The notes under the pieces are model-generated. The model saw nothing but the letters and a program-made list of their open reading frames with translations. It had not been told where the DNA came from and searched no databases. A stretch of 64,000 bases of DNA from UBA6168 sp964423205. Lineage in GTDB: Bacteria; Bacteroidota; Bacteroidia; Chitinophagales; Saprospiraceae. The position numbers and the translations under genes are program-made. Location: positions 1 to 64,000 of the forward strand of contig CAYRDX010000016.1 of the NCBI GenBank assembly GCA_964423205.1. Reading direction: 5' to 3'. Below are positions 9,044 to 19,097 of this stretch, in pieces; position 1 is the stretch's first letter, and each line of letters starts with the position of its first letter.

Positions 9044-9421
9044 TCAATTCAATTTGGCGAATTTTATGGTCTGTTCCTTACCGTGCGCCATCATTTTTAC
9101 TTGAAGGGTATCTTTTGTCAAATTGATAATCTGGACTGCTTTTTCCGAAGATGCCTTATTAATCGTATCCAGAGTATAGAGCAAATCGCCTCTGATACTG
9201 TATGTGCCGGCTTCATGATAGTCATTGGAACTGTTATAGTTATAGAAACCATTGTCATAAAAAATGAATCCGACATCACTCAACTCAACCTGTACCTGCT
9301 CACCTTCTTCCTGAACATCAACAGCCTGCCATTTACCACAAATTTTCCTTGTTTGTCCATCCGTACAGGATACAATGGCGAATAACACAATGAGACCCAG
9401 GACATAATTACCGTTAATCAT
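9044..9421 (-). CDS. Small lipoprotein, lipocalin-like
   Basis: A 125-residue protein with a lipoprotein signal (lipobox AIVSC, Cys near residue 19). The mature part starts ICGKWQAVDV and alternates short beta-strand-like segments (FIFYDNGFYNYN, GTYSIRGDLLYTL, LQVKMMAHGKEQTIKF). This pattern resembles the small lipocalin-like lipoproteins common in Bacteroidota (G-x-W start, then alternating strands). No ligand or function can be inferred. It converges with rpsP and shares its terminator. Confidence 0.7.
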   Translation of the reverse strand: MINGNYVLGLIVLFAIVSCTDGQTRKICGKWQAVDVQEEGEQVQVELSDVGFIFYDNGFYNYNSSNDYHEAGTYSIRGDLLYTLDTINKASSEKAVQIINLTKDTLQVKMMAHGKEQTIKFAKLN

Positions 9422-9748
9422 GGCTAAATAGTTTAAAGCTTATGAGCAACCCAAAATTAATCTCTTGGGAGTCTTTCTGAGCCTTTCATTTTAGTATTAA
9501 AAAATCCTTAACCTAAAAAACTACCGGGGTTTATTATAGGTGACGAGGTTCTGTTGCGAAAGTAGCCCGATTTGAATCAAATAGCCCAGATGGCATAAAA
9601 AAAAGAACCCTTTGGAAGATAATTTTTAAAATACCCAAGGATTGCTCCATAATAAAATTCTTAGGGCAATTACCGAATCAAGGTAACTGCCCTAAAATTA
9701 TATTCACGCAGAATTTTGGTATCTGCTTGAAAAGTATTTAGATGTAGC
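9422..9748. other. Intergenic region with a terminator
   Basis: These 327 bases separate the small lipoprotein gene from the OmpA-family gene. They hold the long hairpin at 9661-9695. TACTTTCG on the minus strand near 9560 resembles a -7 element for the lipoprotein gene, but no matching -33 box is clear. No coding potential was seen. Confidence 0.5.
9661..9695 (-). terminator. Long hairpin after the T9SS surface operon
   Basis: TTAGGGCAATTACC (9661-9674) pairs with GGTAACTGCCCTAA (9682-9695) around a 7-base loop, with one wobble. It lies just after the stop of the OmpA-family gene. The downstream tail is AT-rich rather than a pure U run. Confidence 0.65.
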
Positions 9749-11683
9749 CTATTTAATCGGAGGCTTACCCACCGTGACATTCTGAACCTCCCCTGCCCTG
9801 AATTCCACTCTCATTTCCTGGTGTGATGTGGGAAGAACATCAACCCTCCTGTTGACCTGATGCTGCGGTTCTGAACAGAAAACATTATCAGTACAATCAT
9901 TAGCAGGTTTCCTTTCTCCAAATGCCTCTGTTGACATGCGAGCCGCATCAACCCCCTTAGTAGTCAAATAATTTTTGGCGCTATTTGCCCTTCTCACGCT
10001 TAATTTATCATTATAGGCGGTGGATCCCCGGGCGTCACAATGTGCACCTAAATGGATCTTGAGTGTCGGATACTCTTTTAGAAGGTTGGCCAGGCCATCC
10101 AGAGTCATTTGAGCATCACCTTTGCGAATGTTGTACTTGTCGAAGTCAAAGTAAATCGGATCCAGATAAACAACCAATGGTGCTTTCAGTCTCATTATTC
10201 TGCTCATTTTTCCGGAAGAACATTCTTTCAGGAAATCCTTTAAGGTCACACTTTCGCTAAAAAATGGATTCTTATCGGCAGTAATTTGATATTCATGATT
10301 GCATTCGACATCAGTTTCAATTACACCCAGACTATTCGTTGTAAGAGTTATAGTCTTATTTGTCGTTTTGTCGAAAATAGTCACTGTAGCTCCTTGGATT
10401 GGATTGCCGTTGGCATCTTCCAGGACTGCCAGATTCAAACGCGCTTTACTTCTTCTGATAGGAATAATGTATTCGCCTTTTTCAGTCAGTTGAGCAGTAT
10501 TAGGATTTCTGTTGGCAGCTTGGTAACCCTCTTTGGTAACATTAATCTGATAATTCCCTCCTGGATAAACCTGAAAGGAGGTAGCTCCCTGTGCACCCGT
10601 CATTAAGCTGAGTGGTTCATCGGCAATTGTCTGCGTATTGGCACCGAAAAGAAGGTCCAGCACATTACCATATTTGGTATCGTAGCCAGAGCCTTTATTT
10701 ACAGGATCTATCTTTACTGAAGCATTGCTGATTTTTTCACCTGTATCTTCATCAACCACAACAATAATGGCCTCAATGAGTTGAGTTTGCCGTTTCCATG
10801 AAAAGATATCATCAAATCCAAGTCCACCGGATCTGTCAGCTGCGGAAAGGAATCCCTCCGTTCCCATTTCGTTTGTTGGCAGGAAAGTAACCTCATCACC
10901 TGCAGTATTGAATTGAGTGCCAATGTTGCCGAGCAACTTCCAGGAATTGTCATCTCCTTTTGTGGCAGCGAAAATATCCAAACCACCTTCTCCGGCATGC
11001 CCGTATGATGAAAAGAACAAGTTGCCGTTCTTGTCGAGGTTTGGGAATAGTTCATTGCCTTTCGAGTTGACTGCCGGGCCAAGATTCGCCGGCTCAGTCC
11101 AGTTTCCATTCACTAAGTATGAAACATACAAGTCCATGCCTCCCTGAGCTTGCGGATCTGGCCTATTGGAAGCGAAGACTAGCATATTGCCATCGGAAGA
11201 AAGAGCAGGATGACAACTTGAGAAATCATCACTATTAAAAGGAAGTTCAGTAATATTCGTCCACTCATTTCCTGTCAGGTCCGCGGAATACAACTTCAGG
11301 TCGATGACATCCATCGCATTTTTACCCTTGGTGTTGTTGCGAGTGAATATCATCTTGTCGCCAGTCGGATTAATTGTGGCTACACCATCATTGTATTTTC
11401 CATTTACACCCCCTTTAAGTACAGTGGGGGCAGAATAGGAACCATCGAGGTTTTTTACGGAATAATACAAATCCGTATAATCTCCTGGATTATTGGGAGG
11501 GCAAACCAGAAAGCGGTCACTTTTTGAAGAGGTAAAGATGATGCCATTGCCAAAGGGCACCGGATTAAAATCGAGCCGTTCCGTATTGACCCCTTTCAGG
11601 TTAGTCAACTGTACACCTTGCGCTGAAAGTTGTGCACCGGATGCTAAGCTGAGGATAATGAGCAAGGGTTTAATATTTTTCAT
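9749..11683 (-). CDS. OmpA-family protein with PD40 beta-propeller repeats
   Basis: A 644-residue cell-envelope protein with signal peptide MKNIKPLLIILSLASGAQLSAQ. Residues of about 30-300 contain PD40/WD40-like repeats (DKMIFTRNN, GNMLVFASNRPD, GNLFFSSYGHAGEGGLDIF). Carboxypeptidase-regulatory-like beta domains follow at about 305-500. The C-terminal OmpA domain (YFDFDKYNIRKGDA ... GAHCDARGSTAYNDKLSVRRA) binds peptidoglycan. This architecture is that of the PorE/SprE-neighbour and SprF-linked OmpA proteins found behind PorP/SprF genes. It is the last gene of the three-gene surface locus, 68 bases after the SprF-like gene, and probably ties the SprF-like barrel to the cell wall. Confidence 0.88.
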   Translation of the reverse strand: MKNIKPLLIILSLASGAQLSAQGVQLTNLKGVNTERLDFNPVPFGNGIIFTSSKSDRFLVCPPNNPGDYTDLYYSVKNLDGSYSAPTVLKGGVNGKYNDGVATINPTGDKMIFTRNNTKGKNAMDVIDLKLYSADLTGNEWTNITELPFNSDDFSSCHPALSSDGNMLVFASNRPDPQAQGGMDLYVSYLVNGNWTEPANLGPAVNSKGNELFPNLDKNGNLFFSSYGHAGEGGLDIFAATKGDDNSWKLLGNIGTQFNTAGDEVTFLPTNEMGTEGFLSAADRSGGLGFDDIFSWKRQTQLIEAIIVVVDEDTGEKISNASVKIDPVNKGSGYDTKYGNVLDLLFGANTQTIADEPLSLMTGAQGATSFQVYPGGNYQINVTKEGYQAANRNPNTAQLTEKGEYIIPIRRSKARLNLAVLEDANGNPIQGATVTIFDKTTNKTITLTTNSLGVIETDVECNHEYQITADKNPFFSESVTLKDFLKECSSGKMSRIMRLKAPLVVYLDPIYFDFDKYNIRKGDAQMTLDGLANLLKEYPTLKIHLGAHCDARGSTAYNDKLSVRRANSAKNYLTTKGVDAARMSTEAFGERKPANDCTDNVFCSEPQHQVNRRVDVLPTSHQEMRVEFRAGEVQNVTVGKPPIK

Positions 11684-11751
11684 TGGAAACCAGATTTTTT
11701 ATGAAAGTCTGAAATGCTTTTTTTTAAAAGGGCAAATCTTGATTGTCAGTG

Positions 11752-12675
11752 TTATTCATTAGTAAAGTACCGGATATTCTTGATGGTGCAATCATCACAG
11801 GGGAAGGTATAGCCAATCATGATTTCATAACTTCCGGTGGTAGCTTGCTTCAACTCTGAGACAGTAAAGTCCATTGCAAGGCCAATGTGAAGCCCGTTTT
11901 TGAAATAATACCTGATCAAACCATCTATTGAGTCTTCAAATCGGTACATAGCGCCCAGCATGAATGAATCAAAAAACAGCACATTCATGTTTATATCAAG
12001 ATCGAATGGAGAATTCGGATTGAGACGCAACTGAGCGTTGGGTAGAAGTTTGACGTTAGGTCCAACTTTGTGCTCAAAACCTGTTTGCAGATAATAGGTA
12101 TTGACATCAGCTCCAAAATTTTCTTTATCGAAATACAAAGAATTTTTCATCAATCGTGGGATAGACAAGCCAAGATAGAACTTCTTATTGCTGAGATAAA
12201 CTCCCGGGCCAAAGTTGAATGAATTTTCACTTGTCTCAATATTGCCCAGAAGATTGTCCGGCAACACTCCCCCATTTATCTCGCTCCAATCTGATTTGGC
12301 ATTTTCAAACCTCGCACCTATTCCCAGCGCCAGGGTAAAGTTGTTTTTGAGTTTAATCCTGTAAGCATAGGATAAACCCAGGGAGAGAATATTGTCGAGA
12401 CCAATCTTGTCGCTGATGATGTTAAAACCAATTCCGTTGCGATAGGCTGCGAAAGGAAAATGCCCGTAGGCATTGAGGTTCTTTGGAGAACCTTCAACAC
12501 CTGACCACCACTGATTGCGGTAAATTGCGCCAACATCAAGCACCTCCTTTGAACCCGCGGATGCCGGGTTGAAATTGAGCTGATTGAACATGAAGTGCGT
12601 GAGAAGTTGCTCACTTTGCCCAATGGCAGCCAAGGTGAAGAGGAGAACAAGATTGGTAATTATTAGCTTTTTCAT
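11752..12675 (-). CDS. Type IX secretion membrane protein, PorP/SprF family
   Basis: A 307-residue outer-membrane beta-barrel with signal peptide MKKLIITNLVLLFTLAAIGQ. Family signatures are LTHFMFNQLNFNPASAGS, YRNQWWSGVEGSP and the repeated amphipathic strands to the C-terminus. SprF helps SprB reach the surface in Flavobacterium, and each SprB-like adhesin tends to have its own PorP/SprF partner. The partner here is clearly the large adhesin gene directly upstream. The adhesin's type B sorting domain is the sort recognised with PorP/SprF proteins. The four C-terminal cysteines region (FPCDDCT) is an unusual touch of unknown meaning. Confidence 0.93.
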   Translation of the reverse strand: MKKLIITNLVLLFTLAAIGQSEQLLTHFMFNQLNFNPASAGSKEVLDVGAIYRNQWWSGVEGSPKNLNAYGHFPFAAYRNGIGFNIISDKIGLDNILSLGLSYAYRIKLKNNFTLALGIGARFENAKSDWSEINGGVLPDNLLGNIETSENSFNFGPGVYLSNKKFYLGLSIPRLMKNSLYFDKENFGADVNTYYLQTGFEHKVGPNVKLLPNAQLRLNPNSPFDLDINMNVLFFDSFMLGAMYRFEDSIDGLIRYYFKNGLHIGLAMDFTVSELKQATTGSYEIMIGYTFPCDDCTIKNIRYFTNE

Positions 12676-12736
12676 GGACTTCTTCTTTTTGTTTTAATCA
12701 AAGTTTGGATTGTTCTATGTCTCTGATTGACAACCC

Positions 12737-15700
12737 TTATCTGACAATCCTGATATAGCCGGTTTTAGTATCATTTGAATTCTTATCCAGTTTGAGCAGA
12801 TAGTAATAAGTACCGGCCGGAAGATCTTTTTTATCCTTGCCATGGGTTCCATCCCAGTTATTGGTATATGGCTCAGCCGTAAATACTTCGTCACCCCAGC
12901 GGTTAAATACCCTGAAAATATTGTTGGGATACGCATTATTGACGAGGCAAAGTATGATTAATAGGTCGTTGACTCCATCGCCATTAGGAGTAATGACATT
13001 GGGCACGATGCAATCTTTCTGAACAATTTTGATCTGAACCGTTGCATTGGCACATAGTGCCGGGCACTCAGTCAAGCAGATTCTATAGGTAAACTGATCG
13101 TTTCCGGCAAAGCCAAGCTTGGGAGTATAGGTCATCGTGCCATTTGCGCTTATACTTACAGTTCCATTGGCTGGTGGTGTAACCACAGTGTAAGTAACCG
13201 GCCTGCCACCTGAATTGTCATTCGCTGCAAGGTTGCCATTTAGAGGCACTCCGACTTCTCCTTCAAAGCTATCACCACCCGCAACAGGAGCAGGAATCAA
13301 ACTTACAGTAGCTTCCGCAGATGTGCTGGAGCAACCGTCAGCGAAAGCAACAACGGAATACTTGCCTGCTGTGGCATTGGCCACATTGAAGGTAGCTGTT
13401 GTCGTCGTCCCTATTCTTGTGCCATCCTTGTACCATTCATAGGAAATATTCGGGCCGGTCTGGGCATTGGTTGTCAACGTAAGGGTTGTTCCCTGACAAA
13501 TGGTAGTGCTTGAAGGTGTCAGAACTGCCTGGGTAATTGCCTTTGAAGTGATTGTTACACTTGCCGGATCTGCGTTACATCCAGCGTTAGATTGTACAGT
13601 AATATTGTACACCCCTGCCGTAGTTGGGCCCACTCTGACATTGATTGTAACAGTGGTTTGAGTTGTTACATTTCTGGTTGAGTCAAGTCCCGGGCCCTTG
13701 ATATTATAAGTTACGTTCGGTGCTCCATTCGGATTAACGGTAAATGTTATGGTTGTATTAGTTCCCGAACAAATAGCTCCACCTCCTTGTACGCCAGTGA
13801 TGGAAGGCTTTGGATTAACAGTTACTTTGGTGCAAACACTGCTTGAAATGCAAAGCCCGTTGGAGCTGGATACCTGTAAGCAGTAATCACCGCTTTGAGG
13901 TGAAGCAACAGTTGCCGGGAAAGGTCCTGCCCAAGGAGCTGTTCCGGAGAAAGAATAACCTCCAGGTCCTGTCCAGGTGTAAGAAACAGTACCGGAGCCG
14001 GGTTCAGAGTTGGTTGCTGTAAGATTCAATGCTGCTCCCTGACAAATCTGGGCAGTCGCCGTCGCAGTGGGCTTGGCAGTTGGCAGGAAAGTAACCTGAG
14101 CATTCTTTACTTCAGTTTTACATCCAATGAAAGACTCCAGAGTCGCTGTAAAAGCTGTTGTCTGGGTAACGGGAACCGTAACAGTATTTGAGCCTCTCAC
14201 GACGCCAGAAGTGGCCACACCATTTATGGTATAAGTATATTTGACACTGTCCTGATTCAGGTTGTTTTTGAAAGTCAAATTGGCTGTCTGGCCTTGACAA
14301 TATGTACCACCTCCGGTAATATCAGAAAGCACTGGCTTGGGTGCTACGACAACATTAATACTGGCTGGTGCAGATACACATCCTCCGGGAGCTGTAACAG
14401 TGAGTGTATATTGTCCGCCGCAGTTGGCTCCTATTAAATTCACGTTTGAAGAAAATGGTGTGGAGGGATTAGTAATAGTACCAACTGCACTGAATCCACA
14501 GGGGCCAGTCCAGCTATAAGTCCCGCTTGTTGCAGAGCCCTTTCCTGAAGCAGTAAGAACTACATTTGTACCTTCACAAACAGTACCTACAGGATTAATG
14601 TTTGTAACATAAAATCCTCGAGTAACACCAACCTTGACTGTAGCCGGGCCGAAATTACAACCACTGGCTGTCATCAGGTTCAAAACATAATCACCAGCAT
14701 CGATGGGTTTTATATCAGGAATAGTTAAATCAAAAGGTGCATTGCCTGCAACAGTTTTAGTGAAGGTAAAACCATTAGGCCCGGTCCAGGTGTAGGTCAC
14801 ATTTCCGGCAGGTATCGTATTACTTGCGGTAAGAACCACATTGGTTCCTTCGCAATAGTCCTTATCAGTTGTCAGGTTTGTGATGGTTAAACCTGTCAGA
14901 ACATTCACATTTACGGATTGTGCGGGAGCAGAGCATTTACCCCCAACAGAAGTAAGGGTCAGAGTATAGGTTCCGGAATGATTTGCAGCTGCGTTGGCTA
15001 TGGTTGCAGTAAAAGGCCCTGCCTGTGGAGCCGTTCCACTTGCAACTACACCGTTTGGACCTGCCCAAATGAAGTTTATATTACCAGTCCCGGAAGCACT
15101 ATTGGTTGCACTTAATGTAATTGTTTGGCCAACACAATAGTCGCCCCCACCTGTCAGGTTGGCAATTGCCGGAGTTGCAGAGACACCAATATTTACAGTT
15201 CTTGTAACAGATTTACATCCATTTGCAGTTTCAAGTTCCAAGGTATAAGTTCCTGCGTTGGCAGCACCAATAGCTGGAATATTAGCAGTAAATGGTCCGG
15301 CTTCTGGCCCTGTACCGCTTGACAGTAAGTTGGGACCCGACCAGGTATATTTTAACGTGCCAACACCGGCTTTGGAATTGGAAGCAGAAAGGATGACTGC
15401 CGACCCTGAGCAAAAAGTACTATCCGGACTCAAGGCACTAATGACAGGAGCATCATTGACATTCACCGTAAAGTTGAGTGTTGGTGTGGCACAACCATCC
15501 GCAGTACCAACGAGGCTATATACTCCTCCTTGAGCAGCGGTAATAATTGTCAGAGTAATTTTTGAAGTATCACCACCACTAAGAGTTTGGGTAGAAGTGT
15601 ATCCACCAGGTCCAGACCAGTTATAGGTAATGGAGCTGATTCCTGGTGTCGAGTTAACAGCACTGAGAAGGACGTTATCCCGCTCGCAGAAAGTACCCCC

Positions 15701-17911
15701 AGCCGACACAGCTGATACAGATGGTTGTGGTCTGACAATAACTGAACTGTTAACTGCAGTCGCAGTGCAGCCCTTATCGGAGCTCATATTGAGTGTATAA
15801 GTTCCCTGTCCGGCTGCCTGAATACTTGGCAAGGTAACTGAAATGTTTCCTGTTCCAGTTGTTGAGCCTGTTGCAGAAAAACCATTTGGACCCGACCAAC
15901 TATAATTAATGGTGGGGATTCCTGCAACGGTATTAGAAGAAGACAAGGTCACTTCTGCGCCGCTGCAAAAAGAACCACCTCCAACTATAGGGCTGGCAAC
16001 TGGCTTTGGATTGACAGTAACTGTAATTGGAGGACTTGTAAAAATGCATCCCTGATTAGTTTCAATTGTAACTAAATAAATACCTGAATTGGCTGCTGTA
16101 CTGTTTGGAATCCTTACCCGGCTGGTATCGCCTGGGCCATGGGTTTGTGTGATGTTAAGACCAGGGCCAGTCCATTTATAGGTAAGACTGCTCAATCCCG
16201 ATTTGGAATTCGTTGCTGATAATACAATCTCATTTCCCGCACATACTTCAGCAGCTGCAGCAGATGCATTACCTACGGGTGAAGCCAAAGAGCAAGGGCA
16301 GTCCTCCACAATAGCCAGTGTTGCTGGAGTTGGGTCAATATTTAGTTCAATAAAAAACCACTGGTCAATGTATTTGTCGTTGCCAAATTCATTTGAATAT
16401 TTAAACGAGGTAGAAGTCGGTAATGCATTGCCGGGAGTTCCACCACCACTTACAGGTCCTCCGATTTTAGAGTGGTCAAAGTAAAATAAACTGTCCGGAA
16501 ATCCTCCGGGCGCATTTACCCACTTGAAATTGACACCACCATTCAAGTTCTCGACATCGGTCATGGCAATGTGCAGTTCACCAAATTTTATGTTTCCCTT
16601 GTAGTTAATTTTTAATGAATCGTTCAGGGGTAATGGCACTCCCAAGCCATCCTTTCCATTCCAGAATATTGAATCCAATCCCTCATTTACATCGGCCGAT
16701 ACCTTAATATCTACCGGATCATCAAACTTACCATTGTTGTTCAGGTCGAGATAAAATGTGGCAAATCCGGGGACAGTAGTTTTAATGTAGAAGTAACCAC
16801 CATTAAGATGCTCCATGCTCCATGGAGTACAACCTATTCCACCTGGATCAACTCCAACGAATTTAAAATCCAAAAGAACAAGGATTTCTAAAGGTCTGTA
16901 TAACCATGTAGTAAAGGTCCCCATTGACTTTAAGTCGAATACAGGAGCATTAGCAGGCATGCTTGGATCGGGAGGATTAAAGAATATCTTATTATTAATC
17001 AAGGAGCCATTATCCCTGGCTTGTGGTTCATATAAATAAATTGAGTCAGGATGCCAGGTTGAAGGGGTCGAGGAACGATTAAAATCATCTTCAGATAAGG
17101 ATTTGTAAATGGGTCTTCTTTTTCCATCTACCAAGCCCCTTGAATTAGAAGAAATAGGGAATCGAAATGGATCTGCTTTGTCTATGTCAATTCGGTAAAG
17201 GTACCCATCAGGCGTTTGAACAAAAAGTGAAGGTGAAGTTTCAACGCCGTTGCCATTAATAAGTGTTATAAACTCTTGTGTAAAAAGTCGACCTTTTTGC
17301 ATAGCACCTCCCATATTCCCCGCTGCACCGGTAGTAACAGTTACATCCCATGCAAGAACAACCCTTGGAGAACTGGGCTGGTTAAAACCACGGGTCCATG
17401 GCAAGTTATTTAGAATATTGATAAAACTGGCGTTGACATAGGAAGGGAATCCGAAAACCACAGTCCACACTCCCTCTTCACCTGCTCCTACCTGAATCGT
17501 AGCAGGAATATATCCGGTTCCATTGGTGGTACCACCGCCGGTTGGCCCGCTTAATTCTTCAATATTGTTGTTGATGATTCCTTTTCCAGTATTAGGCCCG
17601 GTATTGTCAAAGGTGGCAGCAATGCTGCCATTGGGGCGGAAAACTCTGATGAACCCGCCGGAAAGTCCAAGGTGGCTTGCTCCCAGGTTGATAAATTCAC
17701 CGGATTTAGCATAAACTTTAAACTGCTGGGTATCCCTGGTATCCAGAAACATACGATAGCCCGGATACTTGATTAAGTCAACAGAGCCTTCGGCAAATAC
17801 CTTTAATGGGAAGGTGAATAGAAACAAAACTGTTAAGATCATTAAGCCTGGTGAAAATGCATTCAGGCTTTTGATAAGTTTTACTCTTTCAAAGGAGGGA
17901 GAAATGTTCAT
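12737..17911 (-). CDS. Giant Ig-repeat adhesin with gliding-motility C-terminal domain
   Basis: A 1724-residue surface protein. After a long signal region (hydrophobic core about residues 23-40, ending VFAEG), residues to about 550 form a unique N-terminal part. Then come about 11 Ig-like repeats of some 85 residues (about 555-1540), most with C-x-G ... L-x-A-x-N-S and the YxWxGPxG core. A cadherin-like Big_17-type domain (NDNSGGRPVTYTV, FAGNDQFTYRIC) follows at about 1541-1631. The last 93 residues are the CHU_C/gliding-motility-associated domain (VPNVITPNGDGVNDLL, FRVFNRWGDEVF, NWDGT, LPAGTYYYLL), a type B T9SS signal. It is SprB-like in organisation but smaller. The next two genes supply its likely export partner and cell-wall anchor. 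Confidence 0.93.
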   Translation of the reverse strand: MNISPSFERVKLIKSLNAFSPGLMILTVLFLFTFPLKVFAEGSVDLIKYPGYRMFLDTRDTQQFKVYAKSGEFINLGASHLGLSGGFIRVFRPNGSIAATFDNTGPNTGKGIINNNIEELSGPTGGGTTNGTGYIPATIQVGAGEEGVWTVVFGFPSYVNASFINILNNLPWTRGFNQPSSPRVVLAWDVTVTTGAAGNMGGAMQKGRLFTQEFITLINGNGVETSPSLFVQTPDGYLYRIDIDKADPFRFPISSNSRGLVDGKRRPIYKSLSEDDFNRSSTPSTWHPDSIYLYEPQARDNGSLINNKIFFNPPDPSMPANAPVFDLKSMGTFTTWLYRPLEILVLLDFKFVGVDPGGIGCTPWSMEHLNGGYFYIKTTVPGFATFYLDLNNNGKFDDPVDIKVSADVNEGLDSIFWNGKDGLGVPLPLNDSLKINYKGNIKFGELHIAMTDVENLNGGVNFKWVNAPGGFPDSLFYFDHSKIGGPVSGGGTPGNALPTSTSFKYSNEFGNDKYIDQWFFIELNIDPTPATLAIVEDCPCSLASPVGNASAAAAEVCAGNEIVLSATNSKSGLSSLTYKWTGPGLNITQTHGPGDTSRVRIPNSTAANSGIYLVTIETNQGCIFTSPPITVTVNPKPVASPIVGGGSFCSGAEVTLSSSNTVAGIPTINYSWSGPNGFSATGSTTGTGNISVTLPSIQAAGQGTYTLNMSSDKGCTATAVNSSVIVRPQPSVSAVSAGGTFCERDNVLLSAVNSTPGISSITYNWSGPGGYTSTQTLSGGDTSKITLTIITAAQGGVYSLVGTADGCATPTLNFTVNVNDAPVISALSPDSTFCSGSAVILSASNSKAGVGTLKYTWSGPNLLSSGTGPEAGPFTANIPAIGAANAGTYTLELETANGCKSVTRTVNIGVSATPAIANLTGGGDYCVGQTITLSATNSASGTGNINFIWAGPNGVVASGTAPQAGPFTATIANAAANHSGTYTLTLTSVGGKCSAPAQSVNVNVLTGLTITNLTTDKDYCEGTNVVLTASNTIPAGNVTYTWTGPNGFTFTKTVAGNAPFDLTIPDIKPIDAGDYVLNLMTASGCNFGPATVKVGVTRGFYVTNINPVGTVCEGTNVVLTASGKGSATSGTYSWTGPCGFSAVGTITNPSTPFSSNVNLIGANCGGQYTLTVTAPGGCVSAPASINVVVAPKPVLSDITGGGTYCQGQTANLTFKNNLNQDSVKYTYTINGVATSGVVRGSNTVTVPVTQTTAFTATLESFIGCKTEVKNAQVTFLPTAKPTATATAQICQGAALNLTATNSEPGSGTVSYTWTGPGGYSFSGTAPWAGPFPATVASPQSGDYCLQVSSSNGLCISSSVCTKVTVNPKPSITGVQGGGAICSGTNTTITFTVNPNGAPNVTYNIKGPGLDSTRNVTTQTTVTINVRVGPTTAGVYNITVQSNAGCNADPASVTITSKAITQAVLTPSSTTICQGTTLTLTTNAQTGPNISYEWYKDGTRIGTTTTATFNVANATAGKYSVVAFADGCSSTSAEATVSLIPAPVAGGDSFEGEVGVPLNGNLAANDNSGGRPVTYTVVTPPANGTVSISANGTMTYTPKLGFAGNDQFTYRICLTECPALCANATVQIKIVQKDCIVPNVITPNGDGVNDLLIILCLVNNAYPNNIFRVFNRWGDEVFTAEPYTNNWDGTHGKDKKDLPAGTYYYLLKLDKNSNDTKTGYIRIVR

Positions 17912-18268
17912 TTTTCCAGTTTTTTATACAGATGAAAAAAGAATTCAAAGCATTAGATTCATGACCAGGTATCATTTGAATCCTAAAAAAGGTTAGTCGA
18001 AGCCAATCTTAGAAAGCAGAAATTGTAATTGGGAAAAGTCACAGGAAGTAAGTAATGAATCAATCATAATATCATATTCTTAGGTGACCCTGGTTCTAAC
18101 GGATTAAAACTGCAGGTAGCAAAGGCATGAATCAAGAATTCCACAAATCCGTAAAGAGCCTGCGACAGGGTGCATCAAAAATATTTAACATTATCGTTAT
18201 TGCAAAACTTTATATGGTAAATGTCACTGTCTTCCCTAAAGATTTTAAAAAAAAGAGCAGAAAAGGAA
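17912..18268. other. Intergenic region upstream of the adhesin gene
   Basis: These 357 AT-rich bases separate the adhesin gene from the next minus-strand gene. The promoter of the surface operon should lie here, but I found no exact TAnnTTTG element on the minus strand and no strong hairpin. No coding stretch was recognised. Confidence 0.4.
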
Positions 18269-18928
18269 TCAAGACATTGCCAACTTCAAAATGGCCATAG
18301 AAAGAAATAACTTTTCTTCATCCTTTTCCATGTGGCCCAGCAATTCAAAGGCTCTTGCATTTGAACGCTTTGCAAGAAGTGGATTAACTACACTACCTAC
18401 TTCCCTGTCATTAACTTTTACAGGTAACAACAATTGGCTTCTTTCTGAATTAATTTGGGCAAGTGGTTTTCCTCGCTTATAAGAATATAAAACACCATTT
18501 TCGTGGATAGTGCCGATGAGTTCTCCATCGATGACAATTTCAGTTTGTCCTTTCTTTAATCTGTAGATGAATTCACTATCTGAGGTACGGGCATACAAGA
18601 GGGCATTCTCTCCTTTGGCTAAGTAACCCTTGTAGGAATAGGCAATTACTGGTTCGTGATAAATGGTGGTGAGTACACCTTTTGAGGTGTTTACTATGCG
18701 TTTCTTAGATGTACGGTTTATTTGGTTAAGGGAAAGTTGTTCCATTTCTTCCCTGTTCCAGGGTACAAGATCAGCAATCCAGGGTTTCAATTCCGCCTTC
18801 ATTATTTGAAGGTCCTTTTGGATTTTATTACGTCCTGGTTGAAAATTCTGCAACATTTTCATTGCCATAAATAGAGCAATAAAACCGAGAACCACTATTG
18901 TCACAAGAGATAAAAAGACTCCAAACAT
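18269..18928 (-). CDS. Membrane-anchored protein of unknown function
   Basis: A 219-residue protein I do not recognise. Residues 4-26 are one strong membrane helix (GVFLSLVTIVVLGFIALFMA). The rest is soluble and probably faces the cytoplasm or periplasm as a single domain rich in beta strands (GVLTTIYHEPVIAYSYKGY, EFIYRLKKGQTEIVIDGE, GVLYSYKRG). The C-terminus is helical (EEKLFLSMAILKLAMS). It stands between the adhesin operon and rpoD, all on the minus strand with wide gaps, so context says little. Confidence 0.6.
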   Translation of the reverse strand: MFGVFLSLVTIVVLGFIALFMAMKMLQNFQPGRNKIQKDLQIMKAELKPWIADLVPWNREEMEQLSLNQINRTSKKRIVNTSKGVLTTIYHEPVIAYSYKGYLAKGENALLYARTSDSEFIYRLKKGQTEIVIDGELIGTIHENGVLYSYKRGKPLAQINSERSQLLLPVKVNDREVGSVVNPLLAKRSNARAFELLGHMEKDEEKLFLSMAILKLAMS

Positions 18929-19046
18929 TCTATGGTTGTTTAAGCATGGAAACTTAATTTGAATTCCCAGGCACCAAACTAAAGAAAACCAGCATTAATA
19001 GAGTAGATAAATTTGATGTATGTTCGATTTTCCAGGTCAGCAATGT

Positions 19047-19078
19047 AAAAAGCCTCTGTTGAAATCAACAAAGGCTTC
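19047..19078 (-). terminator. rpoD terminator
   Basis: AGCCTCTGTTG (19051-19061) and CAACAAAGGCT (19066-19076) form an 11-bp stem with one wobble and a 4-base loop. On the minus strand the stem is followed by TTTT. It lies about 20 bases after the rpoD stop. Confidence 0.85.
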
Positions 19079-19097
19079 AATTAATGCTAGCTTATTA

